Numbered from the stretch's first letter, positions 33,929 to 43,441 are shown. The stretch is DNA of 64,000 nt from Bradyrhizobium cenepequi (GCF_020329485.1 NZ_JAGKJI010000015.1:85883-149882), one strand, 5' to 3'. Translations and numbers: made by a program. The notes: generated from the sequence alone by a model not told the origin.

Positions 33929-35623
33929 TCAACTCTTGCCGCCGACTTCCTTGGCAAAGGTGTCGCGCAGGCCGATGGTACGGTTGAACACCGGCTTGTC
34001 CGCCGTCGAGTCCGGATCGCGAACGAAATAGCCCTGGCGTTCGAACTGCATCACCTCGTTCGAATTGCTTTCCGCGATCGCCGGCTCGATGCGCGCGTCC
34101 TTGAGCACTTCCAGCGACTGCGGATTGAGATCGGCGGCGAAGTTGCCGGCGTCCGGACTGGGCGTCGCGAACAGCTGGTTGTAGATGCGGATCTCGGCCG
34201 GTTTCGACTGTGCCGCCGGCAGCCAGTGCATGGTCGCCTTCACCTTGCGACCGTCGGGCGCATTGCCACCCTTGGTCGCGGGATCATAGGTGCAGCGGAG
34301 TTCGACGATCTCGCCGGCGTCGTCCTTGACGACGCCGGTGCACTTGATGAAATAGGCGTAGCGCAGCCGCACTTCAGTGCCCGGCGAGAGGCGGAAGAAT
34401 TTCTTCGGCGGATTCTCCATGAAGTCGTCGCGCTCGATATAGAGCTCGCGGCCGAAGGCGACCTTGCGGGTGCCGGCTGCGGGATCGTCGGGATGGTTGA
34501 TCGCCTCGATCTCCTCGATCTGCCCTTCCGGATAATTCTCGATCACCACCTTGAGCGGCCGCAGCACCGCCATGCGCCGGAGCGCGGTGCGGTTCAGCTC
34601 CTCGCGGATGCAGAACTCCAGCATGCCGACGTCGACCACGCTGTTGGACTTGGCAACCCCGATGCGCTTGACGAATTCGCGGATCGCCGCCGGCGGCACG
34701 CCGCGCCGCTTCAATCCCGCGATGGTGGGCATGCGCGGATCATCCCAGCCGGCGACATGCCCCTCGCGCACGAGCTGGGTCAGCACGCGCTTGGAGAGCA
34801 GCGTGTAGGTGAGGTTCAGGCGCGCAAATTCGTACTGCCTGGGCTTGGACGGCACCGGCAGCTTCTCGAGCAGCCAATCATAGAGCGGCCGATGGTCCTC
34901 GAACTCGAGCGTGCAGAGCGAGTGCGTGATGCCCTCGATCGCATCCGACTGGCCGTGGGCATAGTCGTAGCTTGGATAGATCGACCATTTGTCGCCGGTG
35001 CGCGGATGGTGCGCGTGCAGGATCCGATACAGCACCGGGTCGCGCATGTTGATGTTGCCTGAGGCCATGTCGATCTTCGCCCGCAGCACGCGTGTGCCGT
35101 TCGGGAACTCGCCGGCTTTCATGCGGCGGAACAGGTCGAGGTTCTCTTCCACCGAGCGGTCGCGATAGGGAGAGTTCTTGCCGGGCTCGGTCAGCGTGCC
35201 GCGCGAGAGGCGAATCTCCTCCTGGCTCTGGTCGTCGACATAGGCGTCGCCCTGCCTGATCAGGCTCTCGGCCCATTCGTAGAGGCGCTCGAAATAGTCC
35301 GAGGCATAGTAGAGATGATCGCCCCAGTCGTAGCCGAGCCAGCGCACGTCGGCCTGGATTGAATCGATATATTCCTGCTCTTCCTTGGTCGGATTGGTGT
35401 CATCGAAGCGCAGGTTGCAGTGGCCGGGAAACTCCTGCGCGATGCCGAAGTTAAGTGCGATCGACTTGGCGTGACCGATATGCAGGTAGCCGTTCGGCTC
35501 CGGCGGGAAGCGCGTCACGACGTGGCCGTGCTTCTTTGCAGCGAGGTCGGCCTGGACGATGTCGCGAATGAAATCGCGCCCGGTCTCCGCCGCCGTTTCT
35601 GCCGCCACTGGTTCTGTCGTCAT
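33929..35623 (-). CDS. glnS: Glutaminyl-tRNA synthetase
   Basis: A 564-residue class I synthetase that charges tRNA-Gln. The HIGH element is in PPEPNGYLHIGHAKSIALN, DTNPTKEEQEYIDSI follows, the KMSKS-like loop is TLLSKRVLTQLVREG, and the beta-barrel anticodon-binding half begins near residue 340 (EIEAINHPDDPAAG). The length suits bacterial GlnRS. Many alphaproteobacteria lack GlnRS and use mischarging plus GatCAB, so its presence beside gltX is notable. A 46-bp palindrome (copy D) lies just upstream of the start. Confidence 0.96.
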   Translation of the reverse strand: MTTEPVAAETAAETGRDFIRDIVQADLAAKKHGHVVTRFPPEPNGYLHIGHAKSIALNFGIAQEFPGHCNLRFDDTNPTKEEQEYIDSIQADVRWLGYDWGDHLYYASDYFERLYEWAESLIRQGDAYVDDQSQEEIRLSRGTLTEPGKNSPYRDRSVEENLDLFRRMKAGEFPNGTRVLRAKIDMASGNINMRDPVLYRILHAHHPRTGDKWSIYPSYDYAHGQSDAIEGITHSLCTLEFEDHRPLYDWLLEKLPVPSKPRQYEFARLNLTYTLLSKRVLTQLVREGHVAGWDDPRMPTIAGLKRRGVPPAAIREFVKRIGVAKSNSVVDVGMLEFCIREELNRTALRRMAVLRPLKVVIENYPEGQIEEIEAINHPDDPAAGTRKVAFGRELYIERDDFMENPPKKFFRLSPGTEVRLRYAYFIKCTGVVKDDAGEIVELRCTYDPATKGGNAPDGRKVKATMHWLPAAQSKPAEIRIYNQLFATPSPDAGNFAADLNPQSLEVLKDARIEPAIAESNSNEVMQFERQGYFVRDPDSTADKPVFNRTIGLRDTFAKEVGGKS

Positions 35624-35636
35624 CGAGGGTTCCTAT

Positions 35637-35682
35637 GCATGATCCGAAAAGCTGGAAGCCGTATTTCCGAAAGATCATGCTC
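35637..35682. repeat. GCATGATC palindrome, copy D, upstream of glnS
   Basis: GCATGATCCGAAAAGCTGG at the left and GATCATGCTC at the right enclose AAGCCGTATTTCCGAAA. It lies in the divergent glnS-gltX spacer, 14 bases from the glnS start, so it overlaps the glnS leader. Confidence 0.85.
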
Positions 35683-35848
35683 AAATATGGGATCAGCCGC
35701 CCTTCTGCCAAATTCGTCCCGGCCCGCCAAGTCCGCTTTCGAGGCTGCTTTTGGAGAGCCCAAGGCTTTTTGGTAAGGCCAAGGCTTTAGTTATGCGTTG
35801 TTCCTGCTATACACCAGCGCCGTTCGAAGCCTGAGCCCGCATCCGGTC

Positions 35849-37273
35849 ATGTCTGATTCCGTCGTCACACGCTTTGCCCCCTCGCCGACCGGCTTCCTCC
35901 ATATCGGGGGTGCCCGCACCGCGCTCTTCAACTGGCTCTATGCCAGGAAGCACGGCGGCAAGATGCTGCTCCGGATCGAGGACACCGACCGCGAGCGCTC
36001 CACCAAGGAGGCGATCGATGCCATCCTGGATGGCCTGACCTGGCTTGAGCTCAATTGGGACGGCGAAGTCGTCTACCAGTTCAGCCGCGCCGCCCGCCAC
36101 CGCGAGGTCGCCGAGCAACTGCTCGCGGCCGGGCGAGCCTACCGATGCTATGCCACTGCGGAGGAACTGGCCGCTATGCGCGAGAAGGCCCGCGCCGAGG
36201 GCCGCACCCGCCTCTACGATGGAATGTGGCGCGACCGTGATCCGGCCGACGCGCTGCCCGGCATCAAACCAACGATCCGGCTGAAGGCGCCCCAGACCGG
36301 CGAGACCGTGATCGAGGATCAGGTCCAGGGCCGCGTGGTCTGGCAAAACGAGAACCTCGACGACCTTGTCCTGCTCCGCGGCGACGGCACGCCGACCTAT
36401 ATGCTGGCGGTGGTGGTCGACGATCATGACATGGGCGTTACCCATGTGATCCGCGGCGATGATCACCTCATCAACGCCGCGCGTCAGAAGCAGATCTACG
36501 ACGCGCTGGAATGGAACATCCCGAGCATGTCCCATATCCCGTTGATCCATGGCCCCGACGGCTCGAAGCTCTCCAAGCGCCACGGCGCGCTTGGCGTCGA
36601 TGCCTATCGCGCGATGGGCTACCTGCCGGCGGCGCTGCGCAACTACCTGGTCCGGCTCGGCTGGAGCCACGGCGACCAGGAGATCTTCTCCACGCAGGAA
36701 ATGATCGAGGCGTTCGACCTGCCGGCGATCGGCCGTTCGGCGGCGCGGTTTGATTTCGCCAAGCTGGAGAACCTCAACGGCCACTACATCCGGCACAGCG
36801 ACGATCAAGCCCTCGTGACTCAGTTCGAGAACATCCTGGACTACGTTCCGAGCGGCGCTGCCATCAAGGCCAAGCTCAACGACGAGACGCGCGCGCAATT
36901 GCTGCGGGCGATGCCGAGCCTGAAGGAGCGCGCCAAGACGCTGATCGAATTGATCGCGGGCGCCTCCTTCATCTTCGCCGACCGGCCGATCGAGATCGAG
37001 CCCAAGGCCGCCGCGCTGCTGACGCCGGAGACACGCGCGCTGATCGGAAAGCTACGCGCAGCGCTCGACACCGTCACCGACTGGCGGCTGGAGACCACGG
37101 AAGCCGCCATGCGGAATTTCGCGGAGCAGAACACTCTCAAGCTTGGCGCTGTCGCCCAACCGCTTCGGGTAGCGCTGACCGGGCGCACCACCTCGCCGGG
37201 TATTTTCGATGTCCTGGCGGTATTGGGGCGGGAGGAAAGTCTTGCCCGGTTGGGTGATCAGGCGGCTGCGTAA
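35849..37273 (+). CDS. gltX: Glutamyl-tRNA synthetase
   Basis: A 474-residue GluRS. HIGH element in FAPSPTGFLHIGGARTALFN, then RIEDTDRERSTKEAID; the KMSKS element is HGPDGSKLSKRHGALG. The helical anticodon-binding domain follows, with EQNTLKLGAVAQPLRVALTG near the C-terminus. The frame is open from 35798, but ATG 35849 (MSDSVVTRFAPSPTG) gives the family start. It is followed by gltA as in related genomes. It supplies Glu-tRNA for translation and tetrapyrrole synthesis. Confidence 0.97.
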   Translation: MSDSVVTRFAPSPTGFLHIGGARTALFNWLYARKHGGKMLLRIEDTDRERSTKEAIDAILDGLTWLELNWDGEVVYQFSRAARHREVAEQLLAAGRAYRCYATAEELAAMREKARAEGRTRLYDGMWRDRDPADALPGIKPTIRLKAPQTGETVIEDQVQGRVVWQNENLDDLVLLRGDGTPTYMLAVVVDDHDMGVTHVIRGDDHLINAARQKQIYDALEWNIPSMSHIPLIHGPDGSKLSKRHGALGVDAYRAMGYLPAALRNYLVRLGWSHGDQEIFSTQEMIEAFDLPAIGRSAARFDFAKLENLNGHYIRHSDDQALVTQFENILDYVPSGAAIKAKLNDETRAQLLRAMPSLKERAKTLIELIAGASFIFADRPIEIEPKAAALLTPETRALIGKLRAALDTVTDWRLETTEAAMRNFAEQNTLKLGAVAQPLRVALTGRTTSPGIFDVLAVLGREESLARLGDQAAA

Positions 37274-37433
37274 GCCCGCCATGCCCCTCCGAGGGTCCAT
37301 CTTGCAGCGCAGTGGGCAATAAGCTACCCATCTGGCGACGTCTTCTAGACAATCCGGCCTGTCCCGACATCCGCCGTAGAATGGCACCTCGGGCAGGTTC
37401 GATTTTCGCAACAAATTCATCGGGGACAACACG

Positions 37434-38738
37434 ATGGACGCAAAATCCAGCAGCAAAGCAGCCACCCTCACGATCGGCAACAAGAACTACGATTTCCCGA
37501 TCCTGAGTGGCACCGTCGGCCCTGATGTCATCGACATCGGCAAGCTGTACAGCCAGGCCGGCGTGTTCACCTACGACCCGGGCTTCACCTCGACGGGGAG
37601 CTGCGAGTCCAAGATCACCTATATCGACGGCGACGCCGGTATCCTCGAATACCGCGGCTATCCGATCGAGCAGCTCGCCGAGCACGGCGACTTCCTCGAG
37701 ACCTGCTATCTTCTGCTCTACGGGGAGCTTCCGACTCCGGCGCAGAAGAAGGATTTCGACTTCCGCGTCACGCATCATACGATGGTGCACGAGCAGATGG
37801 CGCGCTTCTTCCAGGGCTTCCGCCGCGACGCTCATCCGATGGCGATAATGGTCGCAGCCGTCGGCGCACTTGCCGCGTTCTACCACGACTCCACCGACAT
37901 CAATGATCCGCAGCAGCGCATGATCGCTTCCATGCGCATGATCGCGAAGATCCCGACGCTGGCGGCGATGGCCTACAAATACACCATCGGTCAGCCCTTC
38001 ATGTATCCGAAGAACTCGCTGAAGTTCGCCGAGAACTTCCTCAATATGTGCTTCGGCGTGCCCTGCGAGGAATACAAGATCAACCCGGTGCTGGCGGACG
38101 CACTGGAGAAGATCTTCATCCTGCATGCCGACCACGAGCAGAATGCGTCGACCTCCACAGTGCGCATCGCCGGCTCCTCGGGCGCCAACCCGTTCGCCTG
38201 CATCGCGGCCGGCATCGCCTGCCTTTGGGGCCCGGCACATGGCGGCGCCAACGAGGCCGCGCTGAACATGCTCTACGGCATCGGCAAGGTCGAAAACATC
38301 CCGGACTTCATCGCGAAGGTGAAGGACAAGAACAGCGAAGTCCGCCTGATGGGCTTCGGCCATCGCGTCTACAAGAACTATGATCCGCGCGCCAAGATCA
38401 TGCAGAAGATGTGTCATGCGGTGCTGAAGGAGACCGGGCACGGCGACGATCCGATGCTGAAGGTCGCGATGGAGTTGGAGAAGATCGCGCTCAACGACGA
38501 GTACTTCATCGAGCGCAAGCTCTATCCGAACGTCGACTTCTATTCGGGCATCACGCTGAAGGCGATGGGCTTCCCGGTCTCGATGTTCACCGTGCTGTTC
38601 GCGGTCGCCCGCACCGTCGGCTGGATCAGCCAGTGGAGTGAGATGATCGAAGATCCGCAGCAGAAGATCGGCCGCCCGCGCCAGCTCTACACGGGCGTCG
38701 CCAGCCGCGAATACGTCCCGATCGATCAGCGGAAGTAA
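37434..38738 (+). CDS. gltA: Citrate synthase, type II (hexameric)
   Basis: A 434-residue citrate synthase for the TCA cycle. Motifs: ITYIDGDAGILEYRGYPIEQ, the oxaloacetate histidine in LHADHEQNASTSTVRIAG, the catalytic His in WGPAHGGANEAALNML, and MGFGHRVYKNYDPRAKIM. The catalytic aspartate lies in YPNVDFYSGITLKAMG. GGGGAC precedes the ATG. A stem with a short T-run follows the stop and probably ends the transcript. The 160 bases between gltX and gltA likely contain its own promoter. Confidence 0.97.
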   Translation: MDAKSSSKAATLTIGNKNYDFPILSGTVGPDVIDIGKLYSQAGVFTYDPGFTSTGSCESKITYIDGDAGILEYRGYPIEQLAEHGDFLETCYLLLYGELPTPAQKKDFDFRVTHHTMVHEQMARFFQGFRRDAHPMAIMVAAVGALAAFYHDSTDINDPQQRMIASMRMIAKIPTLAAMAYKYTIGQPFMYPKNSLKFAENFLNMCFGVPCEEYKINPVLADALEKIFILHADHEQNASTSTVRIAGSSGANPFACIAAGIACLWGPAHGGANEAALNMLYGIGKVENIPDFIAKVKDKNSEVRLMGFGHRVYKNYDPRAKIMQKMCHAVLKETGHGDDPMLKVAMELEKIALNDEYFIERKLYPNVDFYSGITLKAMGFPVSMFTVLFAVARTVGWISQWSEMIEDPQQKIGRPRQLYTGVASREYVPIDQRK

Positions 38739-38761
38739 GCATCAAGCTTTCCGAACTTCGA

Positions 38762-38797
38762 AACGGCACCATCATTTCTGGTGGCGCCGTTTTCATT
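38762..38797 (+). terminator. Probable rho-independent terminator of gltA
   Basis: AACGGCACCA at 38762-38771 pairs with TGGT-(GGC bulge)-GCCGTT ending at 38791, followed by TTCATTT. It lies 24 bases after the gltA stop. Confidence 0.6.
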
Positions 38798-38816
38798 TGC
38801 CGCCACCGCCGCGCTA

Positions 38817-38848
38817 AAGCCGGAGCCCACTTTTCCGGATCATGCTCT
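38817..38848. repeat. Half copy (E) of the GAGCATGATC palindrome
   Basis: Only the right arm is present: AGCCGGAGCCCACTTTTCC then GGATCATGCTC. It lies between the gltA terminator and the porin stop codon and overlaps that stop by two bases, once more at a gene end. Confidence 0.7.
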
Positions 38849-40196
38849 AGTACGCGATCGTGCTGCGCACGCCGATCAGCGCCCCGCTTCTCACCGGCAA
38901 CCCCGGCGCAATCGGGTCCGGAACGTGTCCACCGGGATGGACGATATATTCAAAGACCGGCTGAACCGTCCAGCCTGGCTTGATCTGAGCCTGATAGGTC
39001 AGCTCGATCGTGAGCTCGAAATCTCTGAGCGGCTGATTGTGTCCAGTTAGGTCGATCATGTCGCGATCGAGCGCGCGCGCCCGATCGGAGAGATGCGCGC
39101 AGATGAATGAAGCCCCGAACTTGTCCTCGGGTCTGCCGGGCGGCAGGCCTGAGAACACTATTCCTGCGTCGAGGAAGAAGTCGACCAGGTTGCGATCCGA
39201 TGGCGTACCCGAGATCCGACTGAATACGGCGATGCCGCTTGCTGCGTCGCCACCTTCGGGGCGATAGATCTGCTGATCGATGATGCCGTAGATGCCGCTC
39301 GACCCCCGAAACAAGCGGGCGTTGCCGCTGCTGAACGGGCTTGCCTGCGAAAGGCCGGCGTCGTCGAACCTCATGTCGGCGAACGTCCCGAAATGGTGCC
39401 ATCCGCCGAGCCGCAACGTGCCGGCCAGCCCCCGCGAATGCCTGTCCTGATTGTAGCGATACTGCAGTTCTCCCATCAGCAAGGGCGCATCGTTGACGCG
39501 GAAATTGGTGCCGGTGCGATTGACGGTCGCTTGCCCGCCTGGGTCGCCGTTGAATAGTGCGACCAAGGCTGTCCAATTTGGGCTGGGATCGAATTTCAGC
39601 CGGATGCCGGGCGTGGCAAGAGGATAAGCGGGACCGCCACTCGGCAGGTTGGCACCAGCGATTGTCGGCCAATCGCTGCTGATGAGCGTCCTGCTGTAGT
39701 CGCTGGCGAAAAATTCGGTGTCGGCCGCAAGCTGGCCGGCGCGAATGCTCAAGCGGCCGTCGAACAGCGTCTGCTCCAGCCACAACTCGGATAGTCGCGT
39801 CGACGGCACGGCCTCGATGTTGCTGATCGTGATCAAGCTCTCGAAATGCCGATCGCGCAGCCCACCCGTATGATGAATCTGGAAGGCGTTGGCGAAGAAA
39901 CTCAGCCCCGGCCAACCCGAGAGCTTCTCCAGGTCCGCTGCGATGAAGCCTTCGAGCTTGCCCTCATAGAGTCCCCCTCGCCGAATGCCTCCGGACAGGT
40001 TGCGCAGCGCTTCGCCGGTGTAGATCAGCCCATAAGTGATCCCGCGTTCCGCGAGCCATCTTCGCATGCCCATGGGATCGCCCTCGGCCGGCAGGCTGAT
40101 CGCGATCGATGACGGCGGGATGCCATTCAGCGAGGCAACGTCGTCAGCGCGGGCCGGCGCGAAAACAAGAAACGCGGCCACCAAGCCCACCACCAT
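38847..40196 (-). CDS. Carbohydrate porin, OprB family
   Basis: A 449-residue outer membrane porin. The signal peptide has the core VVGLVAAFLVFAPARADD; the mature part is rich in alternating beta-strand patterns such as GLSFFANAFQIHHTGGL, LSELWLEQTLFDGRLSIRAG, LAADTEFFASDYSRTLISSD and a C-terminal IGVRSTIAY ending in an aromatic residue. The OprB signature ERGITYGLIYTGE is near residue 45 of this start. Upstream in-frame TTG starts (40235, 40334) are alternatives, because the signal peptide here lacks N-terminal positive charges. It probably admits sugars. Confidence 0.85.
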   Translation of the reverse strand: MVVGLVAAFLVFAPARADDVASLNGIPPSSIAISLPAEGDPMGMRRWLAERGITYGLIYTGEALRNLSGGIRRGGLYEGKLEGFIAADLEKLSGWPGLSFFANAFQIHHTGGLRDRHFESLITISNIEAVPSTRLSELWLEQTLFDGRLSIRAGQLAADTEFFASDYSRTLISSDWPTIAGANLPSGGPAYPLATPGIRLKFDPSPNWTALVALFNGDPGGQATVNRTGTNFRVNDAPLLMGELQYRYNQDRHSRGLAGTLRLGGWHHFGTFADMRFDDAGLSQASPFSSGNARLFRGSSGIYGIIDQQIYRPEGGDAASGIAVFSRISGTPSDRNLVDFFLDAGIVFSGLPPGRPEDKFGASFICAHLSDRARALDRDMIDLTGHNQPLRDFELTIELTYQAQIKPGWTVQPVFEYIVHPGGHVPDPIAPGLPVRSGALIGVRSTIAY

Positions 40197-40866
40197 TGAC
40201 GTCTGAACTCGCCGGAAAGACTCGCCAAAATGCAATTGCGATGCATTCGCAATTCTGCGGCGCACCCCGCCGAAATCGTCGATCTGACGTCTCACGCTCA
40301 CGGTCGCCCCGCCCCAGTTGCGAATTACTCGCAATCAGGATTGACACAAGCGGTTCCACCAAGCAAGCTTTATGCAACTAAGTCGCAACTGCAACAAGCA
40401 GCCACGCCTTCGCTGAAGGCGAGGCACGGCTTAAGCGGGCCGATGGATATCTGATCGGTTAGTCTGGGGGGCGCCGGGCCCGATGCGCGCAGGCCTGCTG
40501 AAACAGGGCCGTGAACGACGGCTAGCTAGACTAGAGCTGCCGACGTCGCGTGAGGTCGCAGCCTCTATCCTTGAGGGCGCTGTGGAACTGAGCACACGCT
40601 AACCTGACCGCGGAGGATGTTTCGGGATTAACGGCGCCTTGGCGGTTTCGGATGACGCCGAACCTGTCCGCCAGGCCCTGATTGAGGCACGCGCGTCCGG
40701 CGAGACGCGGCTTCGCGAGCGCTTCGAGCGAGCGAAAGACGAAGGCGACCTACCCAGAACGGGGTGGAGGCGCGCCGTCTTGGCTGCTTGTCGCGACCAA
40801 ACTTGCCCGGCAGTAGCCTACCGGCTAGTGCGCCCCACACCAGCAGCGGTGGCGGTTCCGACATCA
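40197..40866. other. Intergenic region with decayed coding sequence
   Basis: Apart from possible upstream starts of the porin, this stretch holds only the TetR-like fragment listed at 40603-40761. No intact gene with a ribosome site is evident. Confidence 0.45.
40603..40761 (+). pseudogene. Remnant of a TetR-family regulator (C-terminal domain)
   Basis: In-frame codons read CFGINGALAVSDDAEPVRQ then ALIEARASGETRLRERFERA and KDEGDLP. This closely resembles the ligand-domain helices of TetR repressors (typically ...INxALA...D..VR..L...R...E.xLRxRFERAxxEGDLP). No helix-turn-helix precedes it, a stop codon lies just upstream at 40600, and the similarity ends at 40761, so it is a broken gene. The intact tetR gene is 600 bases away. 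Confidence 0.5.
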
Positions 40867-41277
40867 TCAACCTCGACTGGCGAAGAAGCGCCAGTTGGCG
40901 ATCCCAGCGAGCCGATGCGGGTTGGCGGTTCGGTCGTAGGCGTCGCTTTCCACGATCTTTCTAAGGTCGGCGAAACGCTCATAGCGCACGACGACGATGT
41001 CGTCCCAATCATCGTTCGGCCCGGCGAGCAGTCCGTTCAAGCGATTGCCCGCATAAACGAGCTGGGAGGCCACACCGAGGTCTTCGGCTATTGTCCTGAA
41101 AGCACCCGCATAGCCTTCATAATAGGCGCTGCGGGCGTTCGGCTTAGCGCCCTCGAAGCCAGCGGGGTACTCGGGGGCGTTGCGGAACCAAAGAAGATTG
41201 ATCATCACCACTGGACCGTCGCCGACCGCGTGCTCCGCAGCGTCCAAGGCTTCCCTCGTGAGTTCGTTCATTTCCAC
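40867..41277 (-). CDS. DUF1330-like protein
   Basis: A 136-residue soluble protein with the dimeric alpha/beta barrel style of DUF1330: VVMINLLWFRNAPEY at about 23-37, YYEGYAGAFRTIAEDLG, and DIVVVRYERFADLRKIVESD near 92-111. GTG at 41277 is chosen because AAGGAG lies six bases upstream. Function of the family is unknown. It is divergent from tetR with 91 bases between, so the regulator may control it. Confidence 0.8.
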   Translation of the reverse strand: MEMNELTREALDAAEHAVGDGPVVMINLLWFRNAPEYPAGFEGAKPNARSAYYEGYAGAFRTIAEDLGVASQLVYAGNRLNGLLAGPNDDWDDIVVVRYERFADLRKIVESDAYDRTANPHRLAGIANWRFFASRG

Positions 41278-41368
41278 GAAAATCTCCTTACAAACTTACA
41301 ATTTTCATATTAATGTCAGATCGTCAAATTGGCAACTACCAGTCCCAGTCAATGAGGAATGTGGCGCG

Positions 41369-41923
41369 ATGGCGCTGAATAGATCAAAGGAAGAGCGGGC
41401 ACTGGACGGCGCGACGGAGGTGTTTACCCGTTACGGCTACGCGCGCACCACCATGGGCGACATCGCCATTAAAGCGGGCATGTCCCGGCCCGCTCTCTAT
41501 CTCGTGTTCCCAGACAAGGAGGCCGCTTTCAATCGGGTGATCGCACATATGGACCAGCACAAGCTGACCGAGATCGCCGCTGTTCTGGCAACGCTACCGA
41601 ACCTTGAATCCAAGCTGCTGCACGCGTGCCTCGCTTGGGGCCTGCACGGAGTGGAACTGGCGGCCGTGCACCCGGACGCCGCCGATCTCTTCGATTTGCG
41701 CTTCCCGGCGGTCCGGCAGGTCTATGCGAACTTCCAGGCTCTGGTGACGGAGCTGATCTCCGACGCGCTCACCAACTCGCGTCTGGAGGCGACCCCGACG
41801 GATCTCGCCCGTGTTCTGGTGTACGGCCTGCGCGGCCTGCGCGAGGCGGCCTCGGACCCCGACGACATGCGCCGGCTCGTCACCATGCATGTTCTTAGCT
41901 TCGCCAAGGCCATAAGTGCGTAG
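41369..41923 (+). CDS. TetR/AcrR family transcriptional regulator
   Basis: A 184-residue repressor. The N-terminal helix-turn-helix reads ALDGATEVFTRYGYARTTMG then DIAIKAGMSRPALYLVFPDK, the standard TetR pattern. The C-terminal ligand domain is not specific. GAGGAA precedes the ATG at 41369. It is divergently arranged with the DUF1330 gene and followed by a short piece that looks like the end of an efflux adaptor gene, so it may once have controlled an efflux pump. Confidence 0.9.
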   Translation: MALNRSKEERALDGATEVFTRYGYARTTMGDIAIKAGMSRPALYLVFPDKEAAFNRVIAHMDQHKLTEIAAVLATLPNLESKLLHACLAWGLHGVELAAVHPDAADLFDLRFPAVRQVYANFQALVTELISDALTNSRLEATPTDLARVLVYGLRGLREAASDPDDMRRLVTMHVLSFAKAISA

Positions 41924-42253
41924 TCGCCGGCCAGATCTGTGAAGCCGTGACGGTGCCGGGCGCTCGCCGAGGGCGACCGCGTCCTTATCAGCAGTCTGTC
42001 GGACAGCACGAGATTGGACCACATTGAGGCCTCGTTGAGCGTGAAGGCGACCGAGCAAAATCACTGACAGGCATTCGAGGTCTAGGCGTTCGTTAGAGCG
42101 CGAGCTTGTTCCGTTTCGCATGCGCCGACCAAGGTCTATAAGGCGCATCAGCGCGAGAGTTCGGTTGGTCGTAGCCCATATGGCGCTGGTGGGAACATGA
42201 TTATCCGGGCCTTCACTGGCCGGAATACAACGCCTCGAAACGCCGTGCTTAGT
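41924..42253. other. Intergenic region after tetR
   Basis: 330 bases before the lpxB stop. It contains the short coding-like piece at 41957-42067 and nothing else I can support. Confidence 0.4.
41957..42067 (+). pseudogene. Possible remnant of an efflux adaptor (HlyD/MFP) gene
   Basis: The frame reads RALAEGDRVLISSLSDSTRL then DHIEASLSVKATE before a stop. The L-x-EGDRV-x-x-S-L pattern recalls the C-terminal end of RND adaptor proteins. There is no start or preceding domain. The match is short, so this is tentative. Confidence 0.25.
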
Positions 42254-43441
42254 CTAGCTCGTCCGCCGTCCGTTCCGGATCGTCGCGAGCACGATGTCGG
42301 CGGCGCGCACGCTTGGCGGCTGATTGCCGGTCGACATGATCTCATCCAGCTTGGCGAAGGCCTCGACCTGGTTCCGGCGCAGCGCGGAATCGCCAAGCAC
42401 TTCACCAAGCGCCTGCGACAGCTTCTCGGGCGTGGCGTTCTCCTGCAGGAATTCCGGAATCACCTCGCTGCCGATCACGAGATTGGCGAGGATCACCGAG
42501 GGCACGCGGATCGCGCGGCGCAGGATGAAGGCCTCAATGGCGCCGACGCGGTATGCCGTCACCATGGGAACGCCTGACAGCGCAAGCTCCAGCGTCACGG
42601 TGCCGGATTTGGCGAACGCGGCATGGGCGATCCTGAATGCTGCGCGCTTCTCGCTCTCGCCGACCACGATTTGCGGCTTGACCTGCCAGCCCTGCACGCC
42701 CTCGCGGATCGTTGTTTCCAGATGCGGCGTGGTCGGCAGGACCGGCTCGAACGCAACGCCGCTTGCGCGCAATTGCGCCAGCGTTTCGCCGAACAGCGCG
42801 AGGTGATGCCTGATCTCGCTGCGCCGGCTCCCGGGCAGCACCAGCAGGACCGGCGGCTGTGCATCGCGCCGCTTCGCTTCGTCGGCATACGGCCGCAGCG
42901 AGACAAACTGTTCGGTCAGGGGATGGCCGACATAGCTGCAGGGTGGCCCGTGGAGCTTGCGATATTCTTCCGGCTCGAACGGCAACAGCGCCAGCACGTG
43001 ATCGACATAGCCGAGCATCGCGCGCGCCCTGCCCGGCCGCCACGCCCAGACCGACGGCGACACATAGTTGACGATCGGAATGCCGGGATTGCGGGCGCGG
43101 ACGCGGCGGGCGACGCGATGGGTGAAATCGGGGCTGTCGATGATGACGAGCATGTCCGGTGCAGCATCGGTCACGGCCTCCGTAGTGCGCCGGATCAATT
43201 GCAGGATTTTCGGCAACTGCTTCACCACCGCGGCGAGGCCGACGATCGAGAGTTCTTCGATCGGAAACAGCGAAGTGAGGCCTTCGCTGGCCATGTCGGG
43301 GCCGCCGACGCCGGCAAATTGTACGGTATCGCCGAGCCGCTGGCGCAGCACCTTCATCAGCGCAGCGCCGAGGCGATCGCCGGATTCCTCCGTCGCGATC
43401 AGGAAGATCTTGCGCGTGATGTGTTCGGTGCGGCTGTACAT
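42254..43441 (-). CDS. lpxB: Lipid-A-disaccharide synthase
   Basis: A 395-residue glycosyltransferase that joins UDP-diacylglucosamine and lipid X to make the lipid A disaccharide at the inner membrane. Motifs: FLIATEESGDRLGAALMKVL at the N-terminus (ESGD conserved), FAGVGGPDMASEG, IDSPDFTHRVARRVR, YVSPSVWAWRPGRARAM, LLVLPGSRRSEI, and SGTVTLELALSGVPMVTAYR. Its ATG overlaps the lpxI stop by one base, so lpxB is translated with the upstream lpx genes. Last gene of the cluster. Confidence 0.96.
   Translation of the reverse strand: MYSRTEHITRKIFLIATEESGDRLGAALMKVLRQRLGDTVQFAGVGGPDMASEGLTSLFPIEELSIVGLAAVVKQLPKILQLIRRTTEAVTDAAPDMLVIIDSPDFTHRVARRVRARNPGIPIVNYVSPSVWAWRPGRARAMLGYVDHVLALLPFEPEEYRKLHGPPCSYVGHPLTEQFVSLRPYADEAKRRDAQPPVLLVLPGSRRSEIRHHLALFGETLAQLRASGVAFEPVLPTTPHLETTIREGVQGWQVKPQIVVGESEKRAAFRIAHAAFAKSGTVTLELALSGVPMVTAYRVGAIEAFILRRAIRVPSVILANLVIGSEVIPEFLQENATPEKLSQALGEVLGDSALRRNQVEAFAKLDEIMSTGNQPPSVRAADIVLATIRNGRRTS

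Noticed and set aside
40639..41313. A 224-codon plus-strand frame
   Set aside because: Only its first 40 codons look like TetR and are a remnant; the rest is antisense to the DUF1330 gene, which has a good ribosome site.
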